Shown here: piece after piece, positions 30,344 to 38,968 of the stretch | Numbering within the stretch: position 1 is the stretch's first letter | Layout of the letters: each line of letters opens with the position of its first letter | Made by a program: the position numbers and the translations under genes | Notes under the pieces: generated by a model | What the model saw: the letters and a program-made list of their open reading frames with translations, nothing else | The model's database searches: none | What the model was told of the DNA's origin: nothing | From: Brevibacterium rongguiense | Lineage (GTDB): Bacteria > Actinomycetota > Actinomycetes > Actinomycetales > Brevibacteriaceae | DNA length: 54,418 nucleotides | Direction of reading: 5' to 3' | Assembly (NCBI RefSeq): GCF_009857845.1 | Contig: NZ_WWEQ01000016.1 | Span: 1 to 54,418 of the forward strand

Positions 30344-33264
30344 TCACCCCTCGGCCGACTCGGCCTTCTCGAGGGCCTCGCGCAGGCGCTTCTGGGCCTC
30401 GCCGTACTTCGTCCAGTCGCCGTCCTTCATGGCGGCGTCGGAGTCCTCCATCGCCTTCTTCGCATCGGCGAGGCTCTTCTTGTAGTCCGCGCTGCCCTGC
30501 GCGCCCGAGGAGGACTCGCTGGCCTCGGTGCCGCCGGCCGCATCCGAGTCCTTCTTCTTGCCGGCCTGGTTCGAGTCGCCCGCATTGGCCCCGGAGTTGC
30601 CCCCGAACACCTGGTCGAGCGCCTCGTCGAGCGTGGAGGCGTAGCCGATCTTCTCGCCGAAGGCCACGAGGACGCGCTGGAGCACCGGGTAGGACGTCTC
30701 CCCCGAGGAGCGCACGTAGACCGGCTGCACGTAGAGCAGCCCGCCGGCCACCGGCAGCGTGAGCAGGTTGCCGTTCTCCACCTTCGACGAGCCCAGGCGC
30801 AGCACGTTGAGGTTCGACTGCACCTTGGGCTGGGTGTTGAAGTTGTTCTGCGCCTGGCCCGGCCCGGGGAAGGTCGTGTTGCGCGGCAGCTGCAGCAGCC
30901 GCAGCTTGCCGTAGCCCTCGCCGCGCACCCCCTTCTTCGAGCCCGCGTCCGCGGAGGCGGAGAGGAAGCCGGTGAGGTTGTTGCGCGTCTGCCCCTCGAT
31001 CTGGCGCGGGATGAACGACGACGTCAGCGAGAACGACGGCTGCTGCTGGCCCGGCATCTTGAGGGTGAGGTAGTACGGCGGCTGGGTGAGGTTGTCATCG
31101 CGGGCGACCGTCGGATCGAGCGGCGACGTCCAGAAGTCCTGCTTCGTGTAGAAGGAACCGGCGTCCTCGACGTGGTACTGCGTGAGCAGCGAGCGCTGGA
31201 CCTTGAAGAGGTCCTCCGGGTAGCGCACGTGGCTCATGAGATCGCCGCTCATGGAGTCGACGGACTTGAACATGTCCGGGAAGACCTTCGACCACGACTG
31301 GAGGATGGGGTCGTCCTCGTCCCAGTCGTAGAGCTCGACCTTGCCGTCATAGGCGTCCACGGTGGCCTTGACGGAGTTGCGGATGTAGTTCGCCTGCTCC
31401 TTGGGCAGCGCCGCGTTCGCGCTGCCGCGCTGCGTGTTGGAGTCCTCCGTGGCGTCCTGGAGGACCTGCGGCTTGGAGTACGGGTACTGCGAGCTCGTCG
31501 TGTAGCCGTCGACGATCCACTTGATGCGCCCGTCCACCACGGCCGGGTACGGGTCGCCGTCGACCTGCAGGAACGGAGCGGCCTTCTCCACGCGCTCGCG
31601 CGGGCTGCGCTCGTAGAGGATCTGGGACTTCGAGTTCAGCGCGTCGGAGAGCAGGATCTGCTCGTCCTGGAACTTCACCGCGTACAGGAGGCGGTGGAAG
31701 AGGTTGCCCACGCTGGGGCCGCCCTCACCGGAGAACGTGTTGTAGACCTGCGCACCGCCGTCCTCCTTGTCCGCCGGGTAGTCGATCTCCTGGGGCTTCG
31801 CGCCGTCCTCGGCGCCCACGATCGAATAGCGCGGCGACTGCTCGCCGAAGTACACTCGCGGCTCGTACTCGCCCAGCTCGCCCGTGGGCGGGATGTTGGC
31901 CTCGGAGAACGCGGGCTGGCCGTCGGTGCCCTGGCGGTTGCCGTAGGCGGACACGACGCCGAAGCCGTGCGTGTAGACGACCGCCTGGTTGAGCCAGGAG
32001 GCATCGGACTGCGACTGCGGGTTGAGCTCGCGCACCGCGATGACGGTGTCCTGGCTCTGCCCGTCGATCGTGTAGCGGTCGACGTCGAGCTGGGAGGGGA
32101 ACGAGTAGAAGGACCGCTGCTGCTGGAGCTGGCGGAAGGTATCGGAGACGAGGTTCGGGTCGAGCAGCCGGATCGAGGCCGCCGTCTGGGCATCCGAGCG
32201 CAGCGCGCCGGAGGGCGCATCCGTCTTGGGCGTGTAGGGCACCACGTCGACGTCGTCGATCCCGTAGGCCTTGCGCGTGGCGTCGATGTTGCGCTGGATG
32301 TAGTCGCGCTCGAGGTTCTGCTCGCTCGGCATCACCTGGAACTGCTGGACAGCGGCGGGCAGCGCGATGATCGACACCGCGCCCAGGACGAACAGCATGA
32401 CGACCGCCACGACGGACAGCCGCCAGATGGGCCGGAACGCGTTGGCGGCCATGAGCACCGCAACCACGGCCGCGGCGATCGCGACGATGAGCATCGCCGG
32501 CAGCGTCACGTGGGCCGCCGTGTACGTGGCGCCGGTGACGAGCCCGCGCTCCGAGGTCAGGTCCGCGTAGCGCTGGACGAACAGGCGCGCGGCCTGGGCG
32601 AGGACGAGCACCGCCGCCGTGATGGCCAGGTGCACGCGGGCGGGCTTCGTCAGGTGGATTCCCCGCTCCTCCCCCGGGCGGATGCCGCCCATGAGGTAGT
32701 GGCCCACGACCGCGGCGATGAAGGACAGCAGCGCGGCCATCCCCAGGAAGCCCAGCGCGTCTGCAGCATGGGCAGGCCGAAGACGTAGAAGGAGATGTCG
32801 TGGCCGAACTGGGGGTCCGCCTGGCCGAACGAGGTGGGGTGGAGGAAGAGCTGCGCCTCTTTCCAGCTGGCCGCCAGGGCGGTGCCGCCCAGCAGGCCCA
32901 CGACGATCGGCAGCGCGATCGTGAAGACGCGCCGCAGCGGCTCGACCGCCGCGCGGTAGCGGTCGAGGTTCTCCTGCCGCGGTGTCGTGGGCGCATAGAC
33001 CGGCCGTTGGCGGTGCGAGAACCACAGCGGGAACCATACGGCCGCGCCCATGAGGACGAGCCCGATGGCGAAGAGCACCGCGCGGGTCAGCCACTGCGTC
33101 GTGAAGACCTGCAGGAAGCCCGCCTGGTCGAACCACAGCACGTCCGTGTAGACCTGCGCGAACACGACGAAGAGGATGAGGAGGATCACCACGGCGATGA
33201 TCGTGAGGATGAGCGGCGAGGGCCCGCGCCGCTTCGTTCGGGTGTGCTGGGTCTGCGCTGTCAC
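30344..33264 (-). pseudogene. UPF0182 family membrane protein, interrupted by a frameshift
   Basis: Full-length UPF0182 similarity is split between two frames. From GTG 33264 (after GGAAGGA) one frame gives the N-terminal membrane helices up to FGHDISFYVFGLPMLQ and then degenerates, stopping at 32650. The rest (GFLGMAALLSFIAAVVGHYL onward, including PTGELGEYEPRVYFGEQ and a long Ser/Ala/Lys-rich tail) is in another frame that stays open to 30344. The switch lies at about 32755-32765; restoring one base would give about 973 residues, normal for the family. Either this is a true one-base deletion or a sequencing/assembly error. Everything else is intact, so error or very recent loss is likelier than old decay. 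Function of the family is unknown; it is the Rv3193c equivalent. Confidence 0.85.
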
Positions 33265-33283
33265 GCGAGTCCTTCCGCGGTCG

Positions 33284-33309
33284 GGTCCGCCCGGCGGGCC
33301 GGGCGGACC
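33284..33309 (-). terminator. Hairpin between the Lon/PDZ protease gene and UPF0182
   Basis: Perfect 11-bp arms GGTCCGCCCGG/CCGGGCGGACC with a CGGG loop, in the 108-bp gap between two minus-strand genes. Confidence 0.6.
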
Positions 33310-33372
33310 TGGGGGGCCGCTGCGCGGCCGCTCACTGCCATGGGGTCGTGGGGGCTGGGCGGGCGGAGGGCG

Positions 33373-34521
33373 TCACTGCGCCCCGCCCGAGGTGCAGGTG
33401 GGCAGGCTGTCGGTGTCGTGCTTGCCGATGCGCTCCACCGAGGTGCGCGCGGAGTGCAGCGTGTCGATCCGCACGACCGTGATGTCCTCGCCCTGGGCGG
33501 CCTCCTGGGCCTCCGCGCAGTTGTCCTTGGGGGCCAGGAAGTACTTCGCCCCGCGCTCGGCGGCGGCCGCGACCTTCTGGCGCGCGCCGCCGATGGGCGA
33601 GACGGTGCCGTCGGGGCTGATCTCGCCGGTGCCGGCGATCGGAACGCCCCCGGTCATGGCCCCGGGCGTGAGCTTGTCGACGATGGTGAGCGCGAAGATC
33701 GTGCCGGCCGAGGGCCCGCCGATCCCGCTGACGTTGTAGGTCACCCGCACGGGGAAGTCGTACTGCTGGGCGAGCCGCACGCCGATCGCCTTCTGCCCGT
33801 CCGCTTCACGGGGGGTGAGCGTGGCGCTGCCGCGCTCGGAGCCGCGCCGGTAGTCCACGGTGACCGTCGCGGAGGCGCGCACGGCGTCCTGCACGGCCTG
33901 CGCACCGGCATCGTCGCCGGTGATCTTCGTGCCGTTGACCGCCGTGATCCGGTCGCCGGCCCGCAGCTTGCCCACCGCTGGGGTGTCGGGGAGGACCTCG
34001 GAGACCGCGATCTGCGAGGTGTAGGGCTTCTTGAGCTCCGTCATCGCCGCTGCGGTGGCGGTGTCCTGCGAGCCGGCCATCTGGGCCGCGTTCTCCGAGG
34101 CCACCTCGTCGCGGGTGGTGGTCAGCGGGTAGTAGGACTCGGTCGGGATGACGGTCTGGGCGCGCTTGAGCACGGCGCCCAGCGCCTGCGAGGCGAAGAC
34201 CGTGCGGCCGGGCCCGCCGGACACGCCCACGGTGAGCATGTCGAGCGAGCCCTGCGTGGGATAGGTCCGCGCCCCGCTGATGGCGATGACGTCCTTGCCG
34301 TCCTGGCTGCCGAACGTGTTGAGCACGGGGCCGGGCACCTCGATGAGATAGGGCACGGGCACAAGGGCCGCCGCGAGGACGAGTGCGTAGGTGAGCAGGC
34401 CGGAGACCATCCCGGAGTCGAGGCGCCCGCCCCGCCTGCGGCGCCGGCGGCGGACTGCGGGCGATGATCCGGCCGGGCGCGCCGGGGCGTCCGCGTGTGC
34501 GCGGGCGTCGTGGGTGCTCAC
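33373..34521 (-). CDS. Membrane-anchored PDZ/Lon-type serine protease (YlbL family)
   Basis: 382 residues. A basic N-terminus is followed by one membrane helix (MVSGLLTYALVLAAALVPVP, ~37-56), an extracytoplasmic region with a PDZ domain (VSEVLPDTPAVGKLRAGDRI), and a Lon-type catalytic domain with the Ser/Lys dyad S271 (GGPSAGT) and K316 (GGARQKV). The 45-residue spacing is as in Lon. GTG 34521 was chosen because GGAAGG sits at the right distance; ATG 34530 abuts it. In M. tuberculosis the equivalent (Rv3194c) also neighbours the UPF0182 and DUF2342 genes. Substrate unknown. Confidence 0.92.
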   Translation of the reverse strand: MSTHDARAHADAPARPAGSSPAVRRRRRRRGGRLDSGMVSGLLTYALVLAAALVPVPYLIEVPGPVLNTFGSQDGKDVIAISGARTYPTQGSLDMLTVGVSGGPGRTVFASQALGAVLKRAQTVIPTESYYPLTTTRDEVASENAAQMAGSQDTATAAAMTELKKPYTSQIAVSEVLPDTPAVGKLRAGDRITAVNGTKITGDDAGAQAVQDAVRASATVTVDYRRGSERGSATLTPREADGQKAIGVRLAQQYDFPVRVTYNVSGIGGPSAGTIFALTIVDKLTPGAMTGGVPIAGTGEISPDGTVSPIGGARQKVAAAAERGAKYFLAPKDNCAEAQEAAQGEDITVVRIDTLHSARTSVERIGKHDTDSLPTCTSGGAQ

Positions 34522-34624
34522 CAACCGCATCCTTCCAAACCGGGGTCTGCCCGAGTCTAGTTCAGAGGCACCCGGTGCCGCGAATGCGGCGGGGCCTGCC
34601 GCGCCGCCCCACCGCCGCACGATC

Positions 34625-34657
34625 GCGCCCGGTTTCGCCCTCGACGAAACCGGGCGC
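34625..34657. repeat. Inverted repeat between two divergent genes
   Basis: Perfect 13-bp arms GCGCCCGGTTTCG/CGAAACCGGGCGC around a 7-nt loop, in the 213-bp gap between the divergently transcribed Lon/PDZ protease and DUF2342 genes. A terminator is not needed here for either gene, so an operator, an attenuator or the end of a small RNA are options. Confidence 0.6.
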
Positions 34658-34734
34658 GCGGCCCGCGGATTCGGAAGGTTTGACCAGGCGGCGTCGTTAG
34701 GGTGGGGAAAACGCCATCGACCCGGGGAGACGCC

Positions 34735-36264
34735 ATGAGCGAGAACGACCGCGACAACGAGAAGCCGGATGAGAACGATCCGCTCGGCAACCTGTTCGGC
34801 ATGATCTTCGGCCAGGGCGGGATGCCCGGCCAGTCGGGTGCGGGCCAGCAGTCCGGCCAGGGCGGGATGCCCGGCATGTCCGGGATGAATATCGACCCCG
34901 CAATGCTCGGCGGCATCATGTCGCAGCTCCAGGGGATGTTCTCCGGAGCGGGGGGCGGTGTGAAGACCGCCGCCGTGCGCGCCGCCGAGGCCAAGCTGCC
35001 CACGCCCGACCCGCAGCCGGGTGAGGAGGCCAAGCGCACCAGCGCGGATGCCTTCCGCGTGGCCGAGCTGTGGCTGGGCAGCGTCACCGAGGAGCCCGCA
35101 GGGGTGCCCGCCGGCCGCCCGCTCAGCCGCAAGCAGTGGGTCGAGGACTCCGCCGAGGGCTGGCTGGAGCTCGTGGGCCCCATCCGGGAGAACATGAGCG
35201 AGGCGCTGCTCGGCTCGCTCGGCGAGCAGGTGCCCGAGGAGATGAAGCCCATGCTCGCTCACGCCGGGCAGATGCTCGGGTCGATGACGGACATGATGTT
35301 CGGCGCGCAGCTGGGCGAGCTGCTCGGAGCGCTCTCCGGCAGCGTCCTCACCGGCACCGAGTTCGGGCCCTCCGTCATGCGCGGCGGCGAGCCCGTGCTC
35401 GTCGAGTCGAACATCGCGGGCCAGGCCGCCGAGAGCGGGCTCGACACCGCCGAGCTGCGCATCTACCTCGCCGCCACCGAGCTCGCCCACCTGTGGCTGT
35501 TCGCCCGCGTGCCGTGGCTGGCCGGCCACGTGCGCACCGCGCTGGCGAAGTACGCCGACGGGATCGAGGTCGACACCGAGCGCATCCAGGGGATGGCCGC
35601 CGGAGGCCTCGACCCCAGCCAGCTCGAGCAGATGGGCGAGGAGCTGCGCCAGGGCATGTTCCGCCCGCAGCCCACCGCTGACCAGCGCGAGGCGCTCGAG
35701 ACCCTGCAGACCGTGCTGTCCGTCATCGCGGGCTGGGCCGACGTCGTCGCCTACGCCGCGTGCGCGCAGCTCGAGCAGCGCGAGGAGATCCGCACGGCGC
35801 TGCGCGAGCGGGCCGCGGCGCAGAGCCCCGCCGATGTCGCACTGTCCGACTTCATCGGCCTCAACCTGCAGCCGGCCCGCCTGCGCGAGGCGATCAGCCT
35901 GTTCGCCTACCTCGAATCGACGAAGGGCGCCGAGGCCCGCGACGACGTCTTCCGCCACCCCGACATGCTGCCCACCGCCGCCGACCTCGACGATCCGCTG
36001 GGCTACTACGAGCGCCGCAGCGCCGAGTGGTCCGCCGACTCGTCGATGGACGAGGCCCTCGAGCGGCTCCTCAGCGAGGAGTCCGGCACGGGTGCCGGTG
36101 CGGCGGGGACCGCGGATTCGGGTCCTGCGGAGTCCGGACGGGCCGAATCGGAGGGAGCCGAGGAGTCCGCGGCAGCGGAGCACTCGACGGACGAGGGCAC
36201 CGGGCGCACGGACCGGGACGGCCGCGCGGGCGACGGGGGCGACGAGCGGGACGAGGACCGCTGA
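34735..36264 (+). CDS. Zinc-dependent metalloprotease, DUF2342 (zincin_2) family
   Basis: 509 residues. A Gly/Met/Gln-rich N-terminus (GQGGMPGQSGAGQQSGQGG) precedes the DUF2342 core. The predicted zinc helix is in AATELAHLWLFARVPWL, where the family has a degenerate zincin motif. Helical pieces such as GAQLGELLGALSGSVL and the C-terminal DIIGLN-like ALSDFIGLNLQPARLREAIS are also typical. The last ~70 residues are acidic and disordered. ATG 34735 follows GGGGAGACGCC. Equivalent of Rv3195. Peptidase activity is a family prediction. Confidence 0.82.
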   Translation: MSENDRDNEKPDENDPLGNLFGMIFGQGGMPGQSGAGQQSGQGGMPGMSGMNIDPAMLGGIMSQLQGMFSGAGGGVKTAAVRAAEAKLPTPDPQPGEEAKRTSADAFRVAELWLGSVTEEPAGVPAGRPLSRKQWVEDSAEGWLELVGPIRENMSEALLGSLGEQVPEEMKPMLAHAGQMLGSMTDMMFGAQLGELLGALSGSVLTGTEFGPSVMRGGEPVLVESNIAGQAAESGLDTAELRIYLAATELAHLWLFARVPWLAGHVRTALAKYADGIEVDTERIQGMAAGGLDPSQLEQMGEELRQGMFRPQPTADQREALETLQTVLSVIAGWADVVAYAACAQLEQREEIRTALRERAAAQSPADVALSDFIGLNLQPARLREAISLFAYLESTKGAEARDDVFRHPDMLPTAADLDDPLGYYERRSAEWSADSSMDEALERLLSEESGTGAGAAGTADSGPAESGRAESEGAEESAAAEHSTDEGTGRTDRDGRAGDGGDERDEDR

Positions 36265-36833
36265 GCGGTCCCGCCCGGGCAGTCCGCACCGAGCTGCGCG
36301 AGGCCGCGGACGGCCTCGGGGCCACCGACCCGCAGACCGCGCGGGCATGTCGTGCCCTGGCCGCGGAGCTCGCGGCCGGGCTGGGTGTCGAGCGGGAGTC
36401 CGGGCCCGCGCACGTGACGGCCAGCTGCGCCGTCTTCTCCCCGAGCTTCGACGCCGTCCTCCTCCATCTGCACCGCAAGGCGGGGGTCTGGCTGCAGTTC
36501 GGGGGCCACATCGAGCGCACGGACGCGGGCGCCCGGGCCGCCGCGCGGCGCGAGACCCGCGAGGAATCCGGGCTGACCGAGCTCACGTGGCTCTCCCCGC
36601 TGCCCGTCGACGTCCACCGCCACGCCCTCGCCGGGCGCTTCGGCTCCTGTGCCGAGCACACGGACATCGTCTTCGCCGCCACGGCGGACCCTGCCGCCGC
36701 GACGCGGCGCTCGGCGGAATCGGCGGGCCTGGCCTGGAGCGCCCTGGCCGAGCTGCCGGACGGCATCGCAGCCGACCTGCCGGACCGCCTGCCGGCTATC
36801 GCCGCGCGCGCTCGACGGCTCGCCCGTGGCTGA
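36261..36833 (+). CDS. Nudix hydrolase, probable CTG start
   Basis: About 190 residues. The Nudix box is GGHIERTDAGARAAARRETR followed by EESGL, with the core fold starting at VTASCAVFSPSFDAVLLHLH. No ATG, GTG or TTG lies in frame between the previous gene and the core. A CTG at 36261 overlaps the DUF2342 stop as CTGA, mirroring the ATGA/GTGA junctions elsewhere in this window, so translation probably begins there. The only conventional alternative, GTG 36414, would remove about 50 residues usually present. Substrate unknown. The 3' end overlaps the convergent metallopeptidase gene by 38 bp. Confidence 0.8.
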   Translation: MSGPARAVRTELREAADGLGATDPQTARACRALAAELAAGLGVERESGPAHVTASCAVFSPSFDAVLLHLHRKAGVWLQFGGHIERTDAGARAAARRETREESGLTELTWLSPLPVDVHRHALAGRFGSCAEHTDIVFAATADPAAATRRSAESAGLAWSALAELPDGIAADLPDRLPAIAARARRLARG

Positions 36834-37338
36834 ACCCCGCGAGGTAGATGTCCGCCTCGGCCGTGCGCTTGTAGCGCGCGACGAGGGCCTTGAACGCGGG
36901 TGAGTGGTTGGGCTCGCGCAGATGGGCGAGCTCGTGGACGAGCACCGCGTCGATGACCCACTGGGGCGCCTCCCGCAGCTGAGCTGAGATCCGGATGGCG
37001 CCCGTGGCCGTCGTGGTCGAGCCGAAGCGCTCGAGCTGCTGCTGGGACCACACGACCGAGGCCGGCGCCAGGCCGTCGTCGAAGACGCGGGCGTTGAGCA
37101 GCGCGGCCCGCTCGGCCAGCGCCGCATCGGGTGCCGGACCGCGCGCCGCCCGCCGCTCCATGCGCGTGATGAGCTGCGCGATCTGCGCGCTGTGGCGCCG
37201 GGGGTCGTAGGACTGCGGGACCGCCAGGTGCCAGCGCTCGCCCCGGCGGGTCAGCGAGATCGTCTTGCGCCGCCGCGCCGAACGGCTGATGGAGATCTCA
37301 TCCGCCGCGAGCAGCGCCCGCACCTCCTGTGCATCCAT
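36796..37338 (-). CDS. YgjP/WLM-like M48-type metallopeptidase (DUF45)
   Basis: 180 residues. The zinc site HELAH (135-139) with a second histidine at 145 (HELAHLREPNHSPAFKALV) is the YgjP/SprT-like HExxH-x5-H pattern. The N-terminal half (ISISRSARRRKTISLTRRGE) is the family beta region. ATG 37338 has GGTGGCG upstream. It converges on the Nudix gene and overlaps its last 38 bp. Family members are cytosolic; substrate unknown. Confidence 0.87.
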   Translation of the reverse strand: MDAQEVRALLAADEISISRSARRRKTISLTRRGERWHLAVPQSYDPRRHSAQIAQLITRMERRAARGPAPDAALAERAALLNARVFDDGLAPASVVWSQQQLERFGSTTTATGAIRISAQLREAPQWVIDAVLVHELAHLREPNHSPAFKALVARYKRTAEADIYLAGFSHGRAVERARR

Positions 37339-37637
37339 GGCGCCACCGTAGCCCCCGGCGCCCTGCCATCGGACACGGCACGTCCGCCCTGTGGCCGGTG
37401 CGTCCGACATGCGGGCCCGGCAGAAAAAATTTTGCGCTCCCGTGCATCCCGGGCGCGTCGCACGTCCCCGGGGCCGCCCGCGCGCACCGCGCGGCCCGCA
37501 ACGGCGGGCTCCGGCCGGCCGGTGCACGGCGGCCGGGTCCGGGCGCGGAGCGCGTGCTCCACAGCACTGTCCACAGCCCAGGGGCGGCCCTGCACACCTT
37601 GTCCACACGCCATCCACAGTTCTACGGTCGTGCGGCT
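37339..37637. other. Non-coding gap upstream of the metallopeptidase gene
   Basis: No gene is supported. It holds an A/T run (AGAAAAAATTTTGCG, near 37421-37435) that stands out in this sequence, and the first three members of a cluster of DnaA-box-like nonamers. The M48-type gene is transcribed away from it on the minus strand. Confidence 0.5.
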
Positions 37638-37838
37638 TTGACGGGAGCGGCGCGCCCGCATAGTTTGAGCAGTTAGATCCGCGGAAAACCCGGAGTTCAT
37701 GGGCAAGGGGAAGGCTCATGAACAGCCGCGAGCGCCTGTGGATCGTCCGCGGACGGAGGCGGTCGCAAGCCCCCCGGTACCTCGATGCCGGAGAGCCGAG
37801 CGCCTCCGTCCGCTCTGTGCGTCCACAGTTTTTCCACA
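37567..37838 (+). promoter_or_regulatory. Cluster of DnaA-box-like nonamers
   Basis: Five same-strand matches to NNNTCCACA: CTGTCCACA 37567, TTGTCCACA 37599, CCATCCACA 37610, GCGTCCACA 37819 and TTTTCCACA 37830. TTGTCCACA is the preferred DnaA box in GC-rich actinomycetes; the others carry one to three changes. The genes around it are not origin genes, so titration or DnaA-linked regulation would be the role if real. Confidence 0.35.
37638..37666 (+). promoter_or_regulatory. Vegetative promoter for the small ORF and E1-like gene
   Basis: TTGACG (37638-37643), a 17-nt spacer and TAGTTT (37661-37666): the best sigma-70-type match in the window. Start expected near 37673, about 45 nt before the small ORF and 235 nt before the E1-like gene. 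Confidence 0.6.
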
Positions 37839-37879
37839 GCGCTTCCACGCGGGTGGCCGCCGGCGCCGCGCCTTCCTAG
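37718..37879 (+). CDS. Candidate 53-residue small ORF upstream of the E1-like gene
   Basis: ATG 37718 has a good ribosome-binding site (AAGGGGAAGG) and lies 45 nt after the predicted transcription start. The frame runs 53 codons to TAG 37877-37879, ending 28 bp before the E1-like gene. The peptide begins MNSRERLWIVRGRRRSQAPR, is basic in its first half and Ser/Thr/Ala-rich in its second. Two DnaA-like boxes lie within it. It could be a leader peptide, a small protein or, speculatively, a substrate of the E1-like neighbour. An overlapping frame from ATG 37699 (61 codons) lacks as good a site. Confidence 0.35.
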   Translation: MNSRERLWIVRGRRRSQAPRYLDAGEPSASVRSVRPQFFHSASTRVAAGAAPS

Positions 37880-37907
37880 AGTGAGCCTCCCGAACAAGGG
37901 AGGCCCC

Positions 37908-38861
37908 GTGTACACCATCTACCGCTGCGTGCCGCTCGTATGGCGCTCCCCCGGCTGCGTCCAGTTCGGCGCCGATGACCCCGTGCTCATCGATGGGCTG
38001 AGCCCCGCGGACGCCGATCTGCTCAACCTGCTGCGGATGGGCGTCTCCGCCGCCGGGCTCTACGACGCCGCGGCGCGCTGCGGGGTGGAGCGCACCCGGG
38101 CGGCCTCGCTGCTGGCCCTGCTCGACGAGGCCGGTGTCCTCGTGCCCGTCGGGCCCCCTGCGCTCACCAGCGCACAGCCCGGCGCCGAGGCGCTGGCGGC
38201 TCACCTGCACGCGGCACCGGCCCGCGTGGCCGAGGCACTCGCCGCCCGCCGGGTGCGCGTCACCGGTCCGCTTGCCGAGCCGCTGGTCGCTGCCCTGCTG
38301 CGGGCCGGCCTGAGCGCGCAGGCGGTCGGCAGCGCCGAGGAGGCGGCCGCGGATCCGGACGCCCTCACCGTGCTCACGGCCGTGTGGGCCGCCGACCTGC
38401 TGGGCGCGGGCCTCCTGAGCGAGGCGGGGGCAAGCCACGCCCACGTCGTCATCGGCGAGGGCCTGGCGCGCGTCGAGCACCCCGTTGTCCCCGGCTGCAC
38501 CCCGTGCACGGGCTGCCGGGTGGGCGCGCTGAGCCGGGAGGACCCCGGCTGGCTCGATGCCTGGCGGGCGCTGCGCGCCCTGCGCGCCTCGGCCGAGCGG
38601 GCGGACCCGGCCCTCGTCGCGCTGGCGCTCGCACTCGCCGCAGCGCGCCTGCGCTCGTTCCTCGTCGCCGAGCGCCTGGACCCGGCCGATGTCACGATCG
38701 CCCTCGATGGGTCCACCACGACCGCAGCGCCCGCCTTCCACCCGGCGTGCGACTGCCGCCTGCCGCTGGCCGCGCCCGGCGCACCGGCCGCGCACCCGGC
38801 TGCTCGGGAACCGCTCCCGGCGGCCACCGGCACGAACCGGGCTGCGGAGCGCGCGGGCTGA
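37908..38861 (+). CDS. E1-like / TOMM cyclodehydratase-type protein (Rv3196-like)
   Basis: 317 residues. The N-terminal ~80 (VYTIYRCVPLVWRSPGCVQF to EAGVLVPV) resembles the leader-binding winged-helix part of cyclodehydratase partner proteins. The rest resembles an E1/ThiF-type fold without an intact ATP loop. Cysteine pairs PGCTPCTGCRVG and HPACDCRLP look like the structural zinc site of E1-like proteins. No YcaO or dehydrogenase gene is near, so this is an orphan, widely kept in actinobacteria beside the DUF2342 and uvrD2 genes. GTG 37908 follows AAGGGAGG. The fold assignment is inference from motif pattern and position. Confidence 0.6.
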   Translation: MYTIYRCVPLVWRSPGCVQFGADDPVLIDGLSPADADLLNLLRMGVSAAGLYDAAARCGVERTRAASLLALLDEAGVLVPVGPPALTSAQPGAEALAAHLHAAPARVAEALAARRVRVTGPLAEPLVAALLRAGLSAQAVGSAEEAAADPDALTVLTAVWAADLLGAGLLSEAGASHAHVVIGEGLARVEHPVVPGCTPCTGCRVGALSREDPGWLDAWRALRALRASAERADPALVALALALAAARLRSFLVAERLDPADVTIALDGSTTTAAPAFHPACDCRLPLAAPGAPAAHPAAREPLPAATGTNRAAERAG

Positions 38862-38968
38862 GCCGGCGCGGGATGCACGGCAGGCACCGGCACCGGGAGC
38901 TCGCACCGGGAGGCGCCGGCACCGCGGGCGGGCTCCGGGACCTCGCAGCGGGCGCTACGAGACGAGGA

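Noticed and set aside
38862..38968. A whiB7 gene beside uvrD2 as in mycobacteria
   Set aside because: The gap is only about 107 bp and no four-cysteine WhiB frame exists there or in the 37339-37907 gap.
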